DNA of 64,000 bases from Diphasiastrum complanatum (Eukaryota > Streptophyta > Lycopodiopsida > Lycopodiales > Lycopodiaceae), in NCBI GenBank assembly GCA_029204225.1, contig MU832101.1:23221-87220 (forward strand), written 5' to 3'. Positions 22,201 through 34,900 of this stretch are shown piece by piece. Positions within the stretch are counted from its first letter, which is position 1, and every line of letters starts with the position of its first letter. The notes beneath the pieces were generated by a model. It was not told where the DNA came from, did not search any database, and saw nothing but the letters and a program-made list of their open reading frames with translations. Made by a program: the position numbers and the translations under genes.

Positions 22201-25200
22201 GTGGTTACTTGCGAGCGTGTCTGCGCGCGGTGCGCCTTCCCATATTGGGAGCGGACTCCCTGGTAGAACCTCTGCCTGCGGACTATAACGCAGTTGGAGG
22301 AGTGGGAATCTTCAAAAGACATTCAGAGCTTGTTGAATAGTACTTTTCTAGCTACTAAAAGTACATTCATGACCTTTGTCTTAACTAAAAGTGTGCTTTA
22401 CTTTGTAAACACTTTAAGCTTTGAAAGCCTTGTGTAATCTTCTCTTTGAACGTAAGTTCTAAGCTACAAAACTTGTTCTTGTACTCCAGAAAGTACATAG
22501 TAAACTTTGTTAACATTATATACAAAGTTCTAAAGCAAACTTGACTTTTAAAGTTTGCAAACAACTTTTTAAGTTTGCAAAGTTTGTTTTACAAAGTTTA
22601 TAAACTTCTAAGTTTAAAAAGCTATCTTAAAAGAATAGCTTTGCTTCTAATTTTTTAAAGGGGAGAAGGGTAAGGAGAAGTACACACAACCTATACTTGT
22701 AGGTTGTACTTGCTGCAAGTACAGACCTGTGTGGCTTTGTTCTCCTCTTCCTTAGCCTCTTCTTTTGCCTCTTTCATCCTCCTTGTAAAGTTTCACCTGC
22801 TCATACAAAAAAAATTTGCAATCCAACCATCCTCATCACTTTTTGGGAGGAAAAGTAAACTTTTTTCCTCCACCTCCTCCTAAGTCTAAGGACAAGCCTT
22901 AGAGGAGATTTAGGTGCTTCTATGGGCCATAAGGCCAAGAGGTCCAGGTGGTGACCCAAAAGGTAGGTGAGGACGTGACCCAAGTAACCCTTGAGTGAGG
23001 TGGCATAAGGAGGGTGGTGGCCATGTGTCTTGAAGGTAGGTGGACCCCATAAGGGTATGCCACTTGTTTTTGGGCCCATGTGCTTGCTAGGTGGCGTCCA
23101 TAAGGCCCGCCACCCAGCATGGTCAAAAAAGAAGGAAAAGGTGTGGGGTGGGGGGTAAAGGCTCCATCTTCACCATTGAGGAGCTTAATTGTGGCCTAGC
23201 TTCCTTGAGTTGTAGTCTCAAGCTCCCTAAGCCATTTTGTCGCGAAGCTCTTGCCGTTTTTCCTTTGCCCTTCACCTTAGTGCGCCATGGACGGACCCTG
23301 TTATGCCTTCGGGTGAAGGACAATCTTCACCACCTCCTCCTCCTGACGTAGATACCAATCAACTTGTACAGGCCTTGAACATGCTGCAAAACCAAATCCT
23401 GGATATGCAAGCTAAGCATACTGCGGCCGAGCAAGAGTGGAGTTCTTCAACGCACTTGCGGTCCGTTGTCCTTTATCCTATGTTTAATCCGAAATTTCTA
23501 CCTCCCCATAGGAGTGTTGACCATCAGATAGAGTTGCTTCCTGGAAGCCAACCTGTATCTCTTTTTCCTTACAAGGTTAGCATCAAGAAAGAGGATGAAA
23601 TTTCTAGGCAGTTACAAGAACTTCTTAGGATGGGCCATATTCGGCCTAGTAAGTCCCCTTGGGGAACACCAATCCTTTTAGTTAATAAAACGGATAGCGG
23701 CACATGTTTGTGCGGTGACTTTAAAAAGTTAAATGATGTAACCCTCAAGAACAGATATCCCTTACCTACGATGGATGATCTTATGGATCATTTGAATGGA
23801 GCTAAGTATTTCTCCAAGATTGATCTTAGATCAGGATACCATCAAATAATTATCAGAATCGAAGATGTTCCTAAGACTGGATTTCAATCTAGGTACGGCC
23901 ATTATGAGTTTTTAGTGTTACCTTTTGGACTCACAAATGCACCTGCCACTTTCCAGCAGATGATGAACGATATTCTTCGTCCATATCTGGGAAAGTTTTT
24001 GGTGGTGTATTTGGACGACATATTAATTTATAGTCGGACCCTTGAGGAGCATGAAGAGCATCTTCGTATTGTCTTGGATCTTCTAAGACAAGAAAAGCTC
24101 TATGCTAAAGAGTCAAAATGTGAGTTCTGCCAAACTAAACTCAAGGGCCATGTCATATCCGATAAAGGTCTTGAAATCGATTATGACAAAGTTCGTAAGG
24201 TACGAGAATGGCCGCGACCTCAGACAATTCGTGATGTGAAATTCTTTTTGTGCTTCACCGGATTTTTTCACAGGTTCATTTTGGACTATGCCTTGATAGC
24301 ATTGCCCTTAACGAATGTTCTTAAGGGGGTGAAGAAAAAAAGTAGCCGCAGAAAAAGTCCATTGATAACATGGAGAAATGAATGAGAGTTTTGAGACTCT
24401 CAAGCACTGTGTTTCTACGGCTCCAATTTACACATTGTCGATCCTAACCGACCGTTCGTGGTTGCTACGGATGCTAGCGACTTTGTTGTAGGAGCGGTCC
24501 TTTATCAGGATGGTAGACCAGTTGCTTTTGAAAGCAAGAAGCTGGATCCTGCTCAAACAAGGTATTCTACCTATGAGAAGGAGCTTTTTGCAACATTCAC
24601 GCGTTAAAAATCTGGAGGCAATATCTTTATGGTGCCAGATTTACGGTGATGACTGATCACCAATCCCCTTTGCTGAGATCCAATCTAATTTGTATCTTTC
24701 ACTTCGGGATCTTTGTCAAACCGATGGGTTTTTCGGTTGCGTTTGGCTAGATGTCCTGACGGAAAATTCTAGATCTAGTGATGACCTTGGGATGCAAGAT
24801 CCCAAGCTATACTTGAAGACTATTCCATAAGGAATGGCTTGCTTTTCCATAAGGGAAAGGTTTGTGTGCCAGATAGGAAGGACTTGCGAGCCCGAATCTG
24901 TAGCAGTGTCATGACAACCCTTGTGCTGGTCACCCAGGCATATAGAGGACACTTGACCTTGTCAGGCAGAATTTCTTCTGGCCAAAGATGAAAGGTCATG
25001 TCGAGGCATACGTTCAAGGTGGTGAACAGTGCCAGCAAAATAAAGCAGAAAGACTCAAAGTTGCGGTCTTCTACATCCCTTGGAAATTCCCAACAAGAAA
25101 GTATTTCAATGGATTTTGTGATTGGATTCCCTAAAACCCGGAGCGATCACAATGCCATTTGGGTGGTGGTCAGTCATCACCGTAAATCTGGCGCAATTTA

Positions 25201-28200
25201 TACCAACTAAATCACCAAGATGGCGCAATTTATACCAACTAAATTAACTGTCAAGGCATCTGAACTAGCCCAGCTTTTCGTTGAAAAGTTGTTCAGATTG
25301 TATGGCTTGCCGAATGATATTGTTAGTGATCGTGATTTCAAATTCACTGGCAAGTTCTAGCAATCAGAATTTGAAAAACTTGAAACAACCCTTAGTCTTA
25401 GTTCTTCAAATCACCCAGAATTTGATGGGCAGACTGAACGTGTTAACCAGACGTTGGAAGATATGCTTAGAGCATATGTTTCTCACTTACAGTTTGATTG
25501 GGAACAAAGTTGCATGAATCGTGATTCAAACCGTTCGAACTATTCGGAGCCTGTTCTAACCGGATTTTAAAAAAAAAAAAAAAAAGCCAAAAAGTCAAAA
25601 AAAACGTTTTGGAATATATATATATATATATCATAGGTCCCGCGGTACTGGGTACCGCGGATCCCGGTACCGCGGGACCATACTGGTACCGCGGTACCAT
25701 GATGGTACCGCGGTACCACAATATAATAATATATTTATTATTTAATATTTTTTTTAATTTTTTTTTACCTAAACCTACCCGCCCCCCTCGCATTTCCTCT
25801 GAAATTTTTTTGAGCCCTCTCCGCCCTGCCATCGCTGCTGGTTTTTCTTGCCTGCCTTTGATTCCTTGCGTCGCCCATCGCCCACGCAACGCCCTGCCTT
25901 GCATCTGATTTCCTTTGCCCTGCATTCGCCCATTTTCAGCGTCTCTCCAACAGTGAACCCTGCTGTTTTTTTTCCAGCAATCCATCCCTCATTTCATCTG
26001 CAATGGTGCAATCCGACCTTTCCGGTCTGTGGGACGAGGTAGACATTGTCAGGCGGGTTGCCGACAAGGCCAACAAGACCGGTCAGAAGATCGTGCGTTG
26101 CCGATACTGTCTCGTCGAGTTTGCTGCATCCCTCACTCGCCTTAAAGGCCATCTGCTCGGTGCACGCGCCAAAAATGGTGCCACCTTGAATGCTGCCCCT
26201 TGTGGCAGCATGACCGTCCCCGACAGGCAGCGACTACTGGACACCTACGGGCCGCGGCTCGTGGCAGGGGAGAACACCATTTCGGAGGGCGTTCTCCGAT
26301 TTTGCACCGCTCCTTATGTGACTAACCCAGAGTTGCTGCCTGCTTGGCTGGCACGCACGAGGAGAGGGAGTGCATCCTCCTCTGGTCCCTTTGCCCCTCA
26401 GACAGCTCTGCCTCATGCACCCCCATCTGCTCAGATTCCGGTGGATCCCGTCCCATCGCGTCCGACAGTTGCCACTGCGGTTCCACCACCACCCACTGTT
26501 GCTCGCACTCCACCAGTCTACGACTTTCTCATGGACTCTCCGCCACCCGAGCAGGCCCAGGATGGTACTGGGCGGGCCTTCGAGGATGTGGAAGAGATCC
26601 CTTCTTCCTTCCCTTCCCATCCGGATGACCTCCTCAGCCAGCAGTTTTCGTACCCCATGCCAGATGTTGCCCCTCCACCAGTGCACCCCACCTATGCTGC
26701 TGCACCCATCCCTGCCAGTGCATCCCACTCTCCCCATTCCACGTCTACAGCCGATGCATCCACCAGCGCCCAGCCTGTCGCGTCATCGTCCATTCCCGTC
26801 ACGGTTGGTGCACCGTGCTGGAGGTCCACCACCCGTCGTCCACCAGGGAGAGCCCTCGTGCAGCAGACCATTCGCGGCGCGCATCAGCCGCACATGGACA
26901 GAGAGGCCACACAGGCCGTGGCCAGTCTGGTTTACGAGCTGAACCTGCCCTTTGCCATCACCGACTCTGAGCCCTTCAGAAGGGCCTTCCGCCTTGCACA
27001 GTCTGTCAGCCCTAGCTGGAGAGTCCCTAGTTCAGAGGTTGTCCGCACACACATGCTGAGGGATAGGGTCGAGTCCTTGTCTAGAGAGATGGAGCGTCTG
27101 CGTCGGCACTGGGCCACTTACGGTTGCAGCATCATGTCCGATGGCTGGACTGATGTCAGGAGGAGGCCGATCCTCAACATACTGGTCTCCAGCTGCATGG
27201 GCACACAGTTTTTGAGGGCAGTGGATTGCAGCAGGGGGGGGAGAGTCATATCTGCAGAGTTCATGTTTGATGTCATCAGGTCTTCCATCCTAGCCATAGG
27301 CCCACAGCATGTCGTCACGGTGGTGACGGACAATGCCACGAACTGCATTCAGATGGGTGTACTGCTAGAGGCCGAGTTCCCTCATATTGTTCATACCCCC
27401 TGTGCAGCCCACGGCATAGACCTTTTGATGGGGGACATTGGAGCACTTCCCTGGGTTAGAGCCATCGTCTGGGAGGCCCTCTTCCTGGTGACTTTTGTCA
27501 CCAGAAAGAGGCGTGTTCTTGCCATGTTCCGGGTGTTTAGCCATCTGGACCTCCGTAAGCCAGCCCCCACGCGCTTTGCATTCGACTTGGTGGTCATCGA
27601 CCGTTTGATCAGGTGCAGGGCCCAGCTTCTACAGATGGTTGCCAGTGATCTTTGGGGTGCCAGTACATTTCCGCACACTGAGGATGGGGAGCACTTTTCT
27701 TCCACGGTGAGGGGAGACCAGTTCTGGAGGGATGCACAGACATTGTCAGGACTGCTTCGACCACTCTACATTGTGCTCCGCATGGCTGACAGCGAGGGGT
27801 CGACACTTGGACTGGTGTATGAGCTCATGGACCGGATTGGACAGTTCCTGCAGCTGCCCATCTTGCAGCCAGAGAGGTAAGCGGTACAGTGTTGCAATTG
27901 ACCTTTATCTTTTCAGTACTTGCTAGTTTGTTTTTCTGTCAATGTTAAGCTTTTTCGTAATGCCCTAAACCACATGCCCCTCACCTGCAGGATGACAGAG
28001 CTGAAGTTCATATGGGAGACGCGATGGAACTACTTCCACAGGAGTATCCACAGCGTTGCACACATGCTGCATCCCCTCTTCCTCTCTCCGACACAGATCG
28101 CAGACAGGGAGCTCGAGGCCGATTGGCTTCAGTACATTCACAGGGTGGGTCCACACATAGGTTTGGATCCTATCAGGCTCATGGAGGAGCTCGCTGCATT

Positions 28201-31200
28201 TCATTTCGGCATGGGCACATTCGGCCACCCGGCTGCCCAGGATCCAGAGAGGAGGCAGCTACCCATTACCTGGTGGACCATGTTCGGTAGCACATACCCA
28301 TCTATACAGCGTCTTGCACTGCGTGTCCTTTCTCAGGTATGCATCTCATTTTATCCTCCATTTTTTGCGTTTCGTTGAAGTTTCACCTTTGCCACAATGT
28401 GCTGAAGTATTTCAATGCACGCACCACAGGACTGTGCTGCCTCTGTGTGTGAGCGTAATTGGAGCACATGGGCACTGATTCACACGAGGAGAAGAAACCG
28501 GTTGTCAGTGAGTCAGTTGGAGCGGTTGGTGTTCTGTAGCACCAACGCACGTCTCGCCAGGAGGCTTCCGACCATTACGAGCGCATTGCAGGTGATAAGC
28601 TAATCTTTCATAGCATGTTGGTTGACTCCTGGTATGTTGGTTTCATTTCTTGAAAAAGTTGTCTCTCTGACATGCAAATTTTAAACCTTGCAGACGAAGA
28701 TATCTGATTTGGAGCGCCAGGTTGACTTGCCTACGGACAGCACCCATCCCATGCCTGCAGATGACCTGGGCACACAGTTGATGGCAGAGAGAGAGAGGGA
28801 GCTTGCCGAGATGAGAGAGAGAGAGCTTGGGCTTGAGCACAGAGAGCCCCCATTGTATGAGGCAGATGAGCCAGTGTCAGAGGATGAGCATGATGAGGAT
28901 GAGCCCATTCGGGTTGTGTTTGCCAGACCAGAGAGGGATGAGGCAGATTATACAGGTGCAGGGCACATGCCACGGGCAGGGGTCACAGGTGCATCACGTG
29001 GCAGAAGTGGGACACATGGCACAGGTTATACCGGCAGACAGGCAGGGCACACAGGGGGGGGGCAGTGGCATACCTACCTATGTCGACATGATGGAGGAGG
29101 CTCTTGATAGAGGGCAGAGTGGTTTAGATGCTGGTCCCGCAGATGTTTGGATGCGTGCAGCACAAAGTCATGGCCGTTACTACGACAGCACACCAGAGGA
29201 GGCACCTGATGACTTTCATTGCACAGATTGGGAGGCCATGCAGGGTCTACAGGGTGCACATGATGAGGCACGGGATGAGGCTTGGGTTGATTCAGGGGTT
29301 GGTGCACAGGATGATTCAGAGGTCGGTGCACAGGATGATTTAGAGGCTGGTGCACAGGATGAGTCCCAGAGCCCAGAGCATTTGTATTCGGATGCCCAGC
29401 TGGCCGACTTGGTTGCCACATTGGATTCAGAGGCCCAGCAGATGCCGAGTGTCAGGGCGCCCCCATCATCTCTTGCCAGCATGCCACACACAGAGTCCCA
29501 GCCAGAGCAGCCGCATGAGGTGCCTACAGTTCCTCCAGCTCCTCAGAGGGTGTATGTGCGTCGCACAGCTCCTCCAGTGCCACCGATGCCATTTAGGCCT
29601 GCATCCCCTCCATCGCCGTCCACTTCTGCAGCACCAGGTCTCCATGGCAGGCCACCATCTGTGCCCAGGTTTTCTCTTGCAGCGCCCACATCCACAGTGG
29701 CTCCTCCAGCGGCAGCACCCACGTCACATCCTCCTCCTTTGGCAGCACCCAGGATGTACCAGTACCGGCCACCACAGCGCCCCTTTCAGTACATATCGCC
29801 ACTGTACTCGCCTCCTGCACAGCCAGTTCCTCCACCTGCAGCAGCCCCACGGGCACACACTCCACGAGCTCATCCTCCTCGCTCAGTTGCACAGGGAGTT
29901 CCCTCTTTTGCTTCCCTATCCCAGCCGGCCTCAGCTTGGGCCCAGCCTAGCCAGCCAGGTGATTTGCATGGGGGTGACGAGGCATTGACAGCTCCTCTTG
30001 TCCGCAAGAGACCAGGCAGGCCCAAGGGTGCACCGAACAAGAAAGGCAAGGCACAGAAACTGCCAGGGAGGAGAGGACGACCACGCAGGGCTCCAGGTAC
30101 AGGTAGAGGTGCAGTATCACAGCCAGTTGGAGCAGGTGTTGTTGGTTTGGCCTGCTTGGGGGCTGATGCGGAGGCTGATTGGGAGGATGAGGATGACGAG
30201 TCTTCCCCCTCGGATACACAGCCCATGCCAGTTCCAGACAGGCAGAGATATCGGCTGCGAGAGTCAGCTCGGGGCCCTGAGTTGTCTCCAGAGCATTCGT
30301 CTGAGTCAGAGCCAGAGCATTGATTGTGGCTCTATTGTTTTAGTTTCAGTAGTTTGTCTCTAGCAGTCGGTCTACCATTGTACTCAGATGATTTTTCACA
30401 TTATATACAGTGTTTGGCCTACATTATTTGCTGCACATTGTGCGTATGTCGCTCTGTACATGTGATGCTTTATTTTATGTTGAAGAATTCTATGTGCGTG
30501 TGTGAATCCTATTTTCATTTAATTTCGTTTGAAGTGAATGCTAGCTTCACATATATGCACCTACATCATGAGCACAGCAATCACCCCTACACCCCAAACG
30601 ACATTGAATAAACACATGTAATACATCTGCATTTAAAAAAATTACAAACATTGCATCTTACATGACCAGGCTCGCGTTGCACAAAAAACAACTATGTATA
30701 TATTCAACCGTTGTATCAGGATAACATCACATATACTGTCATTTTTTTAAGCAGCCATCTAGTTATTTGCTGCACCATAAACTGCCGAAAACTACATAGC
30801 AACAGTCCGCCACATACGGGTGGACCTCATCTATTCTAAACATCCCTCACTGATCCTCCACCGACTCCTCGCCCTCGTCTGGTGCATTGTTTTGTCGCTC
30901 TTGCTCTGCCTCCCGGTTAGCCCGAGCTGCCTCCTGGTTAGCCCGACGTCTGGCCGCCCTTTCCCTGACCATGATGAGCTGCCGTCGTGTGAAATTCATT
31001 CCGATCTGCTCATCCAGATCCAGCTCGACAGCGGGGACAGGATCCACAGCGGGGGCGGGTGGCTCCGGTTCCGGATTTCTCTGTCGAGTCTGTCGCAGCA
31101 TCTCTCGGATATCTGCCTCTTGCTTCCGATGCCTCTCGTTGTGCCTTCGGATATCTTCCTCAAGCTTTCTCCTGGCTTCGCCCTCGGGCTTCGGTGGTAT

Positions 31201-31861
31201 TCGCTCAGCCATCTCGATCGACCTTCTCCTCACAGCACCCTGATCCTTGAACACCCTCTCACAGCACCCTGGCTCTCAAACAGCCTCTCACAGCCTGTCA
31301 CCGGCTCTCGCTTGCTCTCTCACTGTCTATCACTAGCCCTCTCACAGCCTCTGAAAATGCCGACCACAATGGCATTGTGAGTGCCTATTTATCCCCACAG
31401 CCTGATCGGCCATGTGGATCCCCATCATCCCTCCATGTGCCTCCGTACCCGCCCCCATGTGATGCTCCCCCCTGTGTTGGTCTCCCATTGGGCCCATGGT
31501 CTGCTCACCCACAATGCCCATGTGCCTCTGTACTTGCCCCCATGTGATGCTACCCCCCTGTGTTGGTCTCCCATTGGCCCCTCGGTCTGCTCACTCGCAG
31601 TGCCCATGTGCCATTGCAACGGTCCCCTGCATCATGTACTGTACCCTCTTTTTTTACACCCAGAACCCCCTCTTTTTACTTTTTTTTGTCCTTTTTTGGT
31701 AGTTAATATGCAAAAAAAAATTACTAAAAATATATTAAAAAATAAAAAAAAATATTAAAAATGGTACCGCCCTGGTACCGCGGATCCCAGGGCGGTACCG
31801 TACCGGCGGTACCACTGATATGGTACCGGCGGTACCATACCAGCGGTACCACGAGGTACTA

Positions 31862-31905
<44 letters not shown>

Positions 31906-34900
31906 TAGGTCCCGCGGTACTGGGTACCGCGGATCCCGGTACCGCGGGACCATACTGGTACCGCGGTACCATGATGGTACCGCGGTACCACAATATAATA
32001 ATATATTTATTATTTAATATTTTTTTTAATTTTTTTTTACCTAAACCTACCCGCCCCCCTCGCATTTCCTCTGAAATTTTTTTGAGCCCTCTCCGCCCTG
32101 CCATCGCTGCTGGTTTTTCTTGCCTGCCTTTGATTCCTTGCGTCGCCCATCGCCCACGCAACGCCCTGCCTTGCATCTGATTTCCTTTGCCCTGCATTCG
32201 CCCATTTTCAGCGTCTCTCCAACAGTGAACCCTGCTGTTTTTTTTCCAGCAATCCATCCCTCATTTCATCTGCAATGGTGCAATCCGACCTTTCCGGTCT
32301 ATGGGACGAGGTAGACATTGTCAGGCGGGTTGCCGACAAGGCCAACAAGACCGGTCAGAAGATCGTGCGTTGCCGATACTGTCTCGTCGAGTTTGCTGCA
32401 TCCCTCACTCGCCTTAAAGGCCATCTGCTCGGTGCACGCGCCAAAAATGGTGCCACCTTGAATGCTGCCCCTTGTGGCAGCATGACCGTCCCCGACAGGC
32501 AGCGACTACTGGACACCTACGGGCCGCGGCTCGTGGCAGGGGAGAACACCATTTCGGAGGGCGTTCTCCGATTTTGCACCGCTCCTTATGTGACTAACCC
32601 AGAGTTGCTGCCTGCTTGGCTGGCACGCACGAGGAGAGGGAGTGCATCCTCCTCTGGTCCCTTTGCCCCTCAGACAGCTCTGCCTCATGCACCCCCATCT
32701 GCTCAGATTCCGGTGGATCCCGTCCCATCGCGTCCGACAGTTGCCACTGCGGTTCCACCACCACCCACTGTTGCTCGCACTCCACCAGTCTACGACTTTC
32801 TCATGGACTCTCCGCCACCCGAGCAGGCCCAGGATGGTACTGGGCGGGCCTTCGAGGATGTGGAAGAGATCCCTTCTTCCTTCCCTTCCCATCCGGATGA
32901 CCTCCTCAGCCAGCAGTTTTCGTACCCCATGCCAGATGTTGCCCCTCCACCAGTGCACCCCACCTATGCTGCTGCACCCATCCCTGCCAGTGCATCCCAC
33001 TCTCCCCATTCCACGTCTACAGCCGATGCATCCACCAGCGCCCAGCCTGTCGCGTCATCGTCCATTCCCGTCACGGTTGGTGCACCGTGCTGGAGGTCCA
33101 CCACCCGTCGTCCACCAGGGAGAGCCCTCGTGCAGCAGACCATTCGCGGCGCGCATCAGCCGCACATGGACAGAGAGGCCACACAGGCCGTGGCCAGTCT
33201 GGTTTACGAGCTGAACCTGCCCTTTGCCATCACCGACTCTGAGCCCTTCAGAAGGGCCTTCCGCCTTGCACAGTCTGTCAGCCCTAGCTGGAGAGTCCCT
33301 AGTTCAGAGGTTGTCCGCACACACATGCTGAGGGATAGGGTCGAGTCCTTGTCTAGAGAGATGGAGCCTCTGCGTCGGCACTGGGCCACTTACGGTTGCA
33401 GCATCATGTCCGATGGCTGGACTGATGTCAGGAGGAGGCCGATCCTCAACATACTGGTCTCCAGCTGCATGGGCACACAGTTTTTGAGGGCAGTGGATTG
33501 CAGCAGGGGGGGGAGAGTCATATCTGCAGAGTTCATGTTTGATGTCATCAGGTCTTCCATCCTAGCCATAGGCCCACAGCATGTCGTCACGGTGGTGACG
33601 GACAATGCCACGAACTGCATTCAGATGGGTGTACTGCTAGAGGCCGAGTTCCCTCATATTGTTCATACCCCCTGTGCAGCCCACGGCATAGACCTTTTGA
33701 TGGGGGACATTGGAGCACTTCCCTGGGTTAGAGCCATCGTCCGGGAGGCCCTCTTCCTGGTGACTTTTGTCACCAGAAAGAGGCGTGTTCTTGCCATGTT
33801 TCGGGTGTTTAGCCATCTGGACCTCCGTAAGCCAGCCCCCACGCGCTTTGCATTCGACTTGGTGGTCATCGACCGTTTGATCAGGTGCAGGGCCCAGCTT
33901 CTACAGATGGTTGCCAGTGATCTTTGGGGTGCCAGTACATTTCCGCACACTGAGGATGGGGAGCACTTTTCTTCCACGGTGAGGGGAGACCAGTTCTGGA
34001 GGGATGCACAGACATTGTCAGGACTGCTTCGACCACTCTACATTGTGCTCCGCATGGCTGACAGCGAGGGGTCGACACTTGGACTGGTGTATGAGCTCAT
34101 GGACCGGATTGGACAGTTCCTGCAGCTGCCCATCTTGCAGCCAGAGAGGTAAGCGGTACAGTGTTGCAATTGACCTTTATCTTTTCAGTACTTGCTAGTT
34201 TGTTTTTCTGTCAATGTTAAGCTTTTTCGTAATGCCCTAAACCACATGCCCCTCACCTGCAGGATGACAGAGCTGAAGTTCATATGGGAGACGCGATGGA
34301 ACTACTTCCACAGGAGTATCCACAGCGTTGCACACATGCTGCATCCCCTCTTCCTCTCTCCGACACAGATCGCAGACAGGGAGCTCGAGGCCGATTGGCT
34401 TCAGTACATTCACAGGGTGGGTCCACACATAGGTTTGGATCCTATCAGGCTCATGGAGGAGCTCGCTGCATTTCGTTTCGGCATGGGCACATTCGGCCAC
34501 CCGGCTGCCCAGGATCCAGAGAGGAGGCAGCTACCCATTACCTGGTGGACCATGTTCGGTAGCACATACCCATCTATACAGCGTCTTGCACTGCGTGTCC
34601 TTTCTCAGGTATGCATCTCATTTTATCCTCCATTTTTTGTGTTTCGTTGAAGTTTCACCTTTGCCACAATGTGCTGAAGTATTTCAATGCACGCACCACA
34701 GGACTGTGCTGCCTCTGTGTGTGAGCGTAATTGGAGCACATGGGCACTGATTCACACGAGGAGAAGAAACCGGTTGTCAGTGAGTCAGTTGGAGCGGTTG
34801 GTGTTCTGTAGCACCAACGCACGTCTCGCCAGGAGGCTTCCGACCATTACGAGCGCATTGCAGGTGATAAGCTAATCTTTCATAGCATGTTGGTTGACTC

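Larger units (their letters stand above)
21274..25502 (+). mobile_element. Chromovirus 2, left part (5' LTR to integrase)
   Basis: 5' LTR, primer site, leader, a gag-RT fusion frame, RNase H remnant and integrase remnant, all alignable to chromovirus 1 where both survive. It is inserted into LINE fragment D and is itself interrupted at 25502 by a 12.7-kb block; the right part resumes at 38212. No 3' LTR was found. Confidence 0.85.
25632..31863 (+). mobile_element. hAT transposon copy 1 (6232 bp)
   Basis: Ends CATAG... and ...CTATG in (TA)n. Subterminal regions are packed with GGTACC-containing palindromes. It carries a transposase gene on plus and a small convergent gene on minus. It differs from copy 2 at roughly 20 positions by eye. 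A 9-G run at 29054-29062 (8 in copy 2) shifts the transposase frame. Confidence 0.85.

Noticed and set aside
26234-26737. Long ORFs opposite and offset to the hAT transposase (26234-26737, 26370-26942, 29350-29988 and copies)
   Set aside because: GC-rich shadow frames of the spliced transposase gene; only the transposase frame has domains and splice sites.
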